Virus record (IMG/VR): IMGVR_UViG_3300027759_000307
Location: 1-29,805 of that record
Reading direction: 5' to 3' (one strand)
From: a virus
DNA length: 29,805 bases
Made by a program: the position numbers and the translations under genes
Shown here: positions 25,266 through 29,805 of the stretch, in pieces
Numbering within the stretch: position 1 is the stretch's first letter
How the letters are laid out: each line of letters starts with the position of its first letter
Notes under the pieces: generated by a model
What the model was told of the DNA's origin: nothing
The model's database searches: none
The model's input: only the letters and a program-made list of their open reading frames with translations

Positions 25266-26978
25266 ATGGCAAAAACATCTCCAACTCCAGAAAATTCTCC
25301 TGTAATTCAAGAAGATTCAGATACTCTTGTTAAGAGTATTGCTAAGAATTTTTTAAGACTCCCTGAGATTTCAAAAAATCTTCAGATAGCTAACATTCAT
25401 CTTTTAAAGATGGTGAAGAAAACTGGTGCTCGTCCTACCACATATGGTGATGTTGCATTAGAAGAAGATGAAGAAAAAATAAAAGCAGAAAAGGAGCTTA
25501 CAGCCAAAAAAGTAACACCTGTAAAAGAAGAAAAAGAAAGTGGAATATTTGGTAAAATAGGCAAAAAAATATTTGATAAATTTAAATCAACTAAAGTTGG
25601 TGGTAAATTAGTATCTATTGGTCAAAATTTATTAAAAGGATTCAAATCAATTTTTAGTCCTAAAAACTTTATGAAAATACTTGGTCGCCTTGCTTTACCA
25701 CTAGTAATATTATCATCATTATTTGAAGGGTTCACCTCTGCATTTGATATGTGGAAAGAAACAGGAAGTATTTTTGAAACTTTTAAAGCCTTTGTTGGCG
25801 GCATAACTGAATTTTTTACATTTGGTTTAATTGATAAACAAATGGTCTCAGATTTTTATGATTGGGGATTAGGTGCAATTGAAAAGATTCTTACCGCTGT
25901 TGCTAAATTCTTTGGATTTGGTGATTTATTTACAGAGAAGTTTGCTAAAGTAAAAGAGTTTTTAGGTGTTGGTATTAAACCAAAATCTAAAACTTTCACA
26001 ATAGAAGAACCTCCATCTGAAAAGAAAGAAGCTAAAAAAGAACCTGAAGTTAAGAAACCAGTAGAAAAAGCACCAGCGCCAGCAGCACCAGCAGCACCAG
26101 CGCCAGCAGCGCCAGCCCCAACGCCAGCACCAGCAGCACCAGTTGGAGCTGAACCGCAACCAACACCAACAAAAGCACCAACTGTAGCACCTGAAGCAAA
26201 ACCTTCAGAAGCCAAACCTGTTAAAATTGGAGAAAGTTCTGGTAAAGATGCTATGATTAAAGCAATGGACAGTAATAAGATTACTGACCCAACTGCTCGT
26301 GCAGCTATTATGGCACAAGTAGGACATGAATCTGGTAATTTTACCATGTTAAGTGAGAATCTTAATTATAAACCAGCAACACTTTTAAAAATATTTCCAA
26401 AATACTTTAAGTCACCAGAAGAAGCACAACAAACTTCCGCTCAAGGACCAGCCGCTATTGCAAATCGTGTATATGGCGGAAGAATGGGTAATACAGAACC
26501 AGGAGATGGTTTTAAATATCGTGGCCGAGGATTTATTCAATTAACAGGTAAATCAAACTATAAAAAGTTTGGTGTTGATGCAAATCCTGATTCTGTGGCA
26601 GATATTAATGTGGCTGCAGATACCGCTATTGGGTATATGAAGCAATACAAAGGTGATTGGGGTGATGTTAAAGCTGTAACCAAATTTGTAAACGGTGGTT
26701 ACATTGGACTTGAAGATAGAGCAAAACATTTTCAAGCATATCTAAATGATCCAAAAATAACTCAAGTAACTGGTGGTCAAACTGTTGCTAGTGGTGGTAG
26801 TGTTGCATCTGCTTCATCCGATGTTGCTGTTGGACAAAGGCAACAAGCAAAACCATCTACACCTATGATTGTTAATAATACTACTGTTAATAATAATACT
26901 TCAACAAAAACAACATTACCAGCTCAAGCAAGAGATAATAATTCAACTAACAATATGTTGATGGCTAGAGCCGCATAA
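25266..26978 (+). CDS. Tape-measure-like tail protein, copy 2, with GH19 muralytic domain
   Basis: 570 aa. Residues 131-212 repeat the hydrophobic block of the previous gene (ALPLVILSSLFEGFTSAFDM, WKETGSIFETFKAFVGGITE, FFTFGLIDKQMVSDF). A long Ala/Pro linker (about 269-318) leads to a glycoside hydrolase 19-like domain at about 320-495: ARAAIMAQVGHESGNFTMLS, ENLNYKP, FKYRGRGFIQLTGKSNY and FVNGGYIGLEDR. E355 (GHES) is the likely general acid, with E364 a candidate second acid. The C-terminus is Asn/Thr-rich (NNTTVNNNTS). The domain would cut cell-wall glycan at injection; since gp5 here has no lysozyme, this is probably the virion's wall-degrading enzyme. It could also be read as an endolysin, but fusion to the tail-type block argues against that. 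Starts one base after the preceding stop. Confidence 0.72.
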   Translation: MAKTSPTPENSPVIQEDSDTLVKSIAKNFLRLPEISKNLQIANIHLLKMVKKTGARPTTYGDVALEEDEEKIKAEKELTAKKVTPVKEEKESGIFGKIGKKIFDKFKSTKVGGKLVSIGQNLLKGFKSIFSPKNFMKILGRLALPLVILSSLFEGFTSAFDMWKETGSIFETFKAFVGGITEFFTFGLIDKQMVSDFYDWGLGAIEKILTAVAKFFGFGDLFTEKFAKVKEFLGVGIKPKSKTFTIEEPPSEKKEAKKEPEVKKPVEKAPAPAAPAAPAPAAPAPTPAPAAPVGAEPQPTPTKAPTVAPEAKPSEAKPVKIGESSGKDAMIKAMDSNKITDPTARAAIMAQVGHESGNFTMLSENLNYKPATLLKIFPKYFKSPEEAQQTSAQGPAAIANRVYGGRMGNTEPGDGFKYRGRGFIQLTGKSNYKKFGVDANPDSVADINVAADTAIGYMKQYKGDWGDVKAVTKFVNGGYIGLEDRAKHFQAYLNDPKITQVTGGQTVASGGSVASASSDVAVGQRQQAKPSTPMIVNNTTVNNNTSTKTTLPAQARDNNSTNNMLMARAA

Positions 26979-26983
26979 TAAAA

Positions 26984-27003
26984 AACCCCGCCGAAGCGGG
27001 GTT
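26984..27003 (-). terminator. Intrinsic terminator of gene 32 (UUCG tetraloop)
   Basis: Eight-base stem AACCCCGC/GCGGGGTT. On the minus strand the loop is TTCG closed by C-G and the stem runs into TTTTTT, a classic strong terminator 20 bases after the gene 32 stop. On the plus strand the loop is CGAA and only TT follows, so termination of the convergent tail genes is less certain. Confidence 0.9.
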
Positions 27004-27023
27004 GACTTGCATGGGATTTTGTG

Positions 27024-27911
27024 TTACTTTGTTTCAGCAAGTGATTTGAAGTAATCCAAATCTTCATCTTCAACACCAGACTTATCCAAAACAACTTCAT
27101 CGTCTTTGAAAGGACTGATATCAGCAGATTCAGCTTTGGTTCTTATCGCTTCACCATCAAAGCCTAGAACTTTATCCAAACGAGTTTTTAATTGCTCATA
27201 AGGTTTGAACTGCGACTTCAGAGTAAACTCTTTAAGAGAGAACTCTTTCTTCCACAATTCTTCTAGTTTAGCATCATCACCTTCAAATAATGGAGATGAA
27301 TCAGCAAACTCCGATTTATCATAATTACGATAACCTTCAACATTACGAATCTTCAATTTGAAGTTAGCACCTTCCCACATATCAAATGGGTTAACTGGTG
27401 TTTCATCAGCGAACTCAGGATTCATCGCCTCTGTAATCTTATCAAAGATTTTCTTACCAAACTTAAACAGTTTGATTTGACCTTCATTATCAGGATTACT
27501 TGGGTCAGACACAACTAGAACATTGGCAACATAAGACAGCTTGCGTTTTTGTTTGCGAGCAATCTCTTTGTTAGCTTCAATTCCAGAATTCCATAATGTA
27601 TTATTGTGTTCACAAACAGGACACTTTTCATTCAAGGTGGTCAAGCAGTTATCAATAAACCAACCGCCAGGTCCCTGAAATCCATGACTGAATGTGCGAA
27701 CCCACGGTAAGGCATCATCACCGTCAACTGCTGGCGCTGGCAGAAAGCGAATGACCGCCATGCCGTTACCAGATTTATCTACTGATGGTTGCCAAAAGCG
27801 AGTATCGTCTTTTGAACCGGCTTCTGTTGAACCGGATTGAGTAGCTTCAATCGCCTTAGTAAGTTTATCCAACGAACTACGATTGCGCTTAAGATTTGCA
27901 AATGAACTCAT
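27024..27911 (-). CDS. 32: Single-stranded DNA-binding protein gp32
   Basis: 295 aa; T4 gp32 is 301. The N-terminal basic KRNRSSLDKL element corresponds to the cooperativity (LAST) motif. The OB-fold core has the zinc ligands H76, C89, C97 and C100 (FSHGFQGPGGWFIDNCL, NEKCPVCEHN). The C-terminus is acidic (DISPFKDDEVVLDKSGVEDE), as expected for the tail that recruits gp59 and other replication proteins. GAGGTAATACAT before the ATG is a strong ribosome binding site. gp32 coats single-stranded DNA in replication, recombination and repair. An upstream late octamer and a strong downstream terminator make it a separately controlled unit. Confidence 0.96.
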   Translation of the reverse strand: MSSFANLKRNRSSLDKLTKAIEATQSGSTEAGSKDDTRFWQPSVDKSGNGMAVIRFLPAPAVDGDDALPWVRTFSHGFQGPGGWFIDNCLTTLNEKCPVCEHNNTLWNSGIEANKEIARKQKRKLSYVANVLVVSDPSNPDNEGQIKLFKFGKKIFDKITEAMNPEFADETPVNPFDMWEGANFKLKIRNVEGYRNYDKSEFADSSPLFEGDDAKLEELWKKEFSLKEFTLKSQFKPYEQLKTRLDKVLGFDGEAIRTKAESADISPFKDDEVVLDKSGVEDEDLDYFKSLAETK

Positions 27912-27944
27912 ATGTATTACCTCGTATTAAATGTATTAAAAAAT

Positions 27945-27963
27945 ATGTGCAACTTATCCACAT
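27945..27963 (-). promoter_or_regulatory. Hairpin in the gene 32 leader
   Basis: Arms ATGTG and CACAT around a nine-base loop, about 35 bases before the gp32 ATG, followed by an A/U-rich unstructured stretch up to the ribosome binding site. T4 gp32 represses its own translation through a leader pseudoknot and an A/U-rich tract, so this could be an equivalent; the short stem makes it uncertain. Confidence 0.3.
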
Positions 27964-27976
27964 TATGCATAGTATA

Positions 27977-28480
27977 TCATTTATTTATATGCTTTGCAAG
28001 TAGAATATCTAGCAACATAATAGTATTGCCAACATCTTTGTGATGAATACCTATACCTCCTGCTACATTAAAGGCTTGAATAACATCCAAGGTATCATCA
28101 ATCAGGATGCTATCAGGTGTAGCATACTCTGCCTTTAATTTTCTTCCTGCTACAACATTAACCTTCCATTTCTCAGAAAGGTTCATTCTTTTAACCCACA
28201 CCTTCTTTTGAATCTCCACTTCATCATGGTATTTGTTACCACCAGATGATGTAAGAATTTCAACATTCTCATGTGGAAAATTAGTTGAAACATATGTTAT
28301 TAACTCTGAAGCACCTGGCCACCATTCTAAAGTTTCAAAGTGTTTGCCTTCAATAAATTTAGTCCAGTTTTTACTAAACATTTTTCTATCTCGTGCTGAA
28401 CCAGGCGATTCATTAAACAACTCAATGTACCGCTTTTCAAAATTGGCAATTACGCCATCCATATCTAAGTATAATTTCAT
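27977..28480 (-). CDS. HAD-superfamily 5'(3')-deoxyribonucleotidase-like protein
   Basis: 167 aa. Motif I is LDMDGVIANF with D6 and D8, the nucleophile and acid/base of HAD phosphatases. Motif II is LTSSGG (T77/S78), a Lys near 114-116 (RKLKAEYA) is motif III, and ILIDDT (D128-D129) is motif IV. WWPGASELI and VNVVAGRKLKAEYATPDSIL, together with the size, fit the 5'(3')-deoxyribonucleotidase group (NT5C-like). Lying between genes 59 and 32, it may adjust nucleotide pools during phage DNA synthesis; substrate is inference. Start overlaps the gp59 stop (ATGA), and its last codons contain the late octamer TATAAATA. Confidence 0.82.
   Translation of the reverse strand: MKLYLDMDGVIANFEKRYIELFNESPGSARDRKMFSKNWTKFIEGKHFETLEWWPGASELITYVSTNFPHENVEILTSSGGNKYHDEVEIQKKVWVKRMNLSEKWKVNVVAGRKLKAEYATPDSILIDDTLDVIQAFNVAGGIGIHHKDVGNTIMLLDILLAKHINK
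27982..27989 (-). promoter_or_regulatory. T4-type late promoter octamer (TATAAATA) upstream of gene 32
   Basis: Perfect TATAAATA on the minus strand inside the last four codons of the nucleotidase gene (CAT ATA AAT AAA TGA). It would give gene 32 a leader of about 65 bases. Confidence 0.6.
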
Positions 28481-29064
28481 AATATAATTTTCTTTAATAA
28501 CAACTTGTATTTTACAGTATCAAAGGTAAGAAAAGAGGCATACTTTGTTAGTTTTCTTCGGTAATCTGGCCATCGTATCGTATCGGTAATCTTCCTATCC
28601 CACATCGGTAAGAATTGCAGGATTGCGTTTAGGACGATTAGTGTTTCTGGTGATATCTCTTTGCGTAAAGCCATCGTTAACAGTCTTGGATGGTCTCCAT
28701 TCGTTGACAATAATTCATTAGGGTCTTTACAATCTTCAAAAATAACTTTACAATCATTCTCAAAGGTATACGATAGTGATTGAACTACCTTCTGCCGTAA
28801 TAGGTAATTTACCTCAGCTTCAGGTTGTAATAGTGTGCCTGCCCATGCCTCACTATTCTCAAATAGGTTGGCAATTACAAAATTCTGAAATTGTTCTTTA
28901 TTTGGATACTTACGGGACAGTTTATAGAAATGGTATTTGTCCCTACGATTTTCAAATGTAGTGGGACTGATATTACACTTACCATTATACTTGAAATAAT
29001 CGTAATCGCTGGTGAAGTGTAATTTTAGAGTATGATATATTGAAAATGCTTCATAGCCTGTCAT
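28477..29064 (-). CDS. 59: Helicase loader gp59
   Basis: 195 aa; T4 gp59 is 217. Conserved pattern YDYFKYNGKCNISPTTFENR, RDKYHFYKLSRKYPNK (T4 YDVIKYNWCMRVSDAAYQKR, RDKYFFQKLSEKYKLK), FVIANLFENSEAWAGTL (T4 FISNLVANQDAWIGDI), then ISPETLIVLNAILQFLPMWD and TIRWPDYRRKLTKYASFL (T4 LVWNNYSIKLKAYRKIL). gp59 binds forked DNA and gp32 and loads the gp41 helicase. Order 33-59-32 is as in T4, with overlapping codons on both sides (ATGA). Confidence 0.92.
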   Translation of the reverse strand: MTGYEAFSIYHTLKLHFTSDYDYFKYNGKCNISPTTFENRRDKYHFYKLSRKYPNKEQFQNFVIANLFENSEAWAGTLLQPEAEVNYLLRQKVVQSLSYTFENDCKVIFEDCKDPNELLSTNGDHPRLLTMALRKEISPETLIVLNAILQFLPMWDRKITDTIRWPDYRRKLTKYASFLTFDTVKYKLLLKKIIL

Positions 29065-29285
29065 AGTGGCAATCTAGGGCTTTTATTCTTTAATAAATTG
29101 TTTTCCATTGCATCATTTTCAATTTTAGATTTGAGGTTGGCATTCACCAAAGTCGAGGCCACTTCAATTTCCAATCCTGTGCGCTTACAATGTTCCACAA
29201 TCGCTTCAATGTAGTTGTAGTCTGTTTCAGCAACCAATTTATCAATTGCTATTGCAAACTTCATCATTTCGTCTTTAGTTGGCAT
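29061..29285 (-). CDS. 33: Late transcription co-activator gp33
   Basis: 74 aa; T4 gp33 is 112. KDEMMKFAIAIDKLVAETDY, NYIEAIVEHCKRTGLEIEVA and STLVNANLKSKIENDAMENN, LLKNKSPRLPL match the short gp33 form of aquatic T4-like phages, and the position next to gp59 fits T4. gp33 binds the flap of host RNA polymerase and links it to the sliding clamp to activate late promoters, so it is the likely regulator of the NATAAATA sites in this window. Start and stop overlap neighbours by a few bases (TAATG and ATGA). Confidence 0.85.
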   Translation of the reverse strand: MPTKDEMMKFAIAIDKLVAETDYNYIEAIVEHCKRTGLEIEVASTLVNANLKSKIENDAMENNLLKNKSPRLPL

Positions 29286-29515
29286 TATCTATAATCAAAC
29301 TCTTGGTCTGCTCTCTTGTCCTGAACCCATTCATGTTCTTCTTGTACCAAATCTAAACGACCTTCAAAATTAAAGCCGCAACCTTTTAGAAACATTTCAA
29401 ATTCATTAACAATATCACTTATGGTTTCAGCCTTGAATTCAACCGTTCTTTTAGATGAAACGGCATCAGCAAACGGCATTGGTTCTTCTTCACAAATAAA
29501 TGTAAACTTACTCAT
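29285..29515 (-). CDS. Conserved hypothetical protein, 76 aa
   Basis: MSKFTFICEEEPMPFADAVS, SKRTVEFKAETISDIVNEFE, MFLKGCGFNFEGRLDLVQEE. A small acidic alpha/beta protein; similar sequences occur upstream of gp33 in cyanophage-like genomes, from memory, without a known function. AAAGGAAAATGAT before the ATG is a good ribosome binding site. It overlaps gp33 by one base and the gene upstream by four, so it is part of the replication operon. Confidence 0.72.
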   Translation of the reverse strand: MSKFTFICEEEPMPFADAVSSKRTVEFKAETISDIVNEFEMFLKGCGFNFEGRLDLVQEEHEWVQDKRADQEFDYR

Positions 29516-29694
29516 ATCATTTTCCTTTTCAATTTACGACATTCTTCTTTCACTTCAATTGGATAATCTACACTAATTTCAGAAATTGTGCAATCATAAA
29601 TCTTCACACGGCTATATTCATATGTAAACACCGTGTGAAGAACAATAGCAATCAAACATAATGCCATAGAACCTATAAAAATCACATTTTGCAT
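29512..29694 (-). CDS. Small single-pass membrane protein, 60 aa
   Basis: One hydrophobic N-terminal segment (FIGSMALCLIAIVLHTVFTY, residues about 5-24) followed by a soluble tail (YSRVKIYDCTISEISVDYPI, EVKEECRKLKRK) with two cysteines. Likely inserted in the host inner membrane with the tail in cytoplasm or periplasm; topology is not certain. GAAAGG six bases before the ATG is a good ribosome binding site. The stop overlaps the next start (ATGA). No function is known to me. Confidence 0.72.
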   Translation of the reverse strand: MQNVIFIGSMALCLIAIVLHTVFTYEYSRVKIYDCTISEISVDYPIEVKEECRKLKRKMI

Positions 29695-29707
29695 AATAAC
29701 CTTTCAA

Positions 29708-29805
29708 TTATTTTTTAGGTGATGGTGACCCCGTATGACCACCTTGTGCAGCTGCATATGCAACACAAATGGTATCTGTTTGTTGAACAAATGAACAACG
29801 CACCG
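29708..29805 (-). CDS. C-terminal fragment of a small protein (runs off window)
   Basis: Thirty-one codons and a TAA stop are visible; the start lies beyond 29805. The peptide reads VRCSFVQQTDTICVAYAAAQ then GGHTGSPSPKK. The other two frames give less protein-like sequence, and the 13-base gap to the next gene fits the operon spacing. Two cysteines near the visible start suggest a small secreted or lipoprotein-like product, but this is a guess. Confidence 0.45.
   Translation of the reverse strand, partial: VRCSFVQQTDTICVAYAAAQGGHTGSPSPKK

Noticed and set aside
25962-26347. Antisense ORFs opposite the Ala/Pro linker
   Set aside because: They arise from the low-complexity GCACCAGCA-type repeat read backwards as Gly/Ala/Cys/Trp runs.
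26984-27003. Hairpin as terminator of the plus-strand tail genes
   Set aside because: On the plus strand the stem is followed only by TT and then GACTTGC; the U-run is on the minus strand, so it is annotated for gene 32. It could still slow plus-strand polymerase.
27920-27955. Sigma-70-like promoter TTGCAC, 17 bases, TAATAC upstream of gene 32
   Set aside because: The -10 box would sit directly on the ribosome binding site, so the transcript would lack it; AT-rich sequence gives such matches by chance.
1-29805. tRNA genes, integrase, attachment sites, insertion sequences
   Set aside because: No cloverleaf with a TTCGAATC-type arm, no recombinase motifs and no terminal inverted repeats were seen; intergenic space is too short for most of these.

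Overview
The window is a piece of the genome of a T4-like myovirus, AT-rich and densely packed, with no host genes visible. The baseplate, hub and replication proteins can be aligned by eye to T4 gp48, gp53, gp27, gp5, gp25, gp6, gp7, gp8, gp54, gp4, gp32, gp59 and gp33. Several features point to the aquatic branch of the T4 superfamily (cyanophage/pelagiphage-like) rather than enteric T-evens: a very large DUF4815-type structural protein, fibres made of seven-residue ANS repeats with a cupredoxin-like tip, a gp5 without lysozyme, and late-promoter octamers of the form NATAAATA. The host cannot be named; no photosynthesis genes are present here.

Layout. (1) Positions 1-20769, minus strand: one long late block, read from high to low coordinates: gp48 tube cap, gp53, gp27-like hub, gp5 spike, an unrecognised 161-aa protein, a PAAR tip, gp25, gp6, gp7, an ANS-repeat fibre with a cupredoxin tip, gp8, the 1993-aa DUF4815 protein, then small adaptor or fibre genes ending in a gene cut by the window edge. 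(2) Positions 20806-26978, plus strand: gp4 head completion, a conserved T4-like protein, gp54 tube initiator, a hub-assembly/chaperone gene with a clear -1 frameshift signal, and two tandem related tape-measure-like proteins, the second carrying a GH19-type muralytic domain. (3) Positions 26984-29805, minus strand: a replication/transcription block in the T4 order 33-59-32, with a HAD-type nucleotidase between 59 and 32, small conserved proteins upstream, and a strong UUCG-loop terminator after gene 32.

How the parts fit. Regions 1 and 2 encode almost a full baseplate plus tail-initiation machinery, transcribed divergently from a short intergenic stretch at about 20770-20806. gp33 is the late-transcription co-activator expected to act on the NATAAATA promoters found ahead of several structural genes. 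The cell-wall-degrading function that T4 places in gp5 appears here to sit in the second tape-measure-like protein.

Most interesting points: a textbook in-phase T TTT TTC slippery heptamer that would fuse the gp26-like protein (242 aa) to a 64-codon extension lacking its own good start, immediately upstream of tape-measure-like genes, which is the G/GT layout of lambda-type tails inside a T4-like phage; a complete His/Cys/His/Met type-1 copper ligand pattern at a fibre tip; one GxGY beta-module recurring in four different baseplate proteins; and late-promoter octamers embedded in stop codons or abutting start codons.
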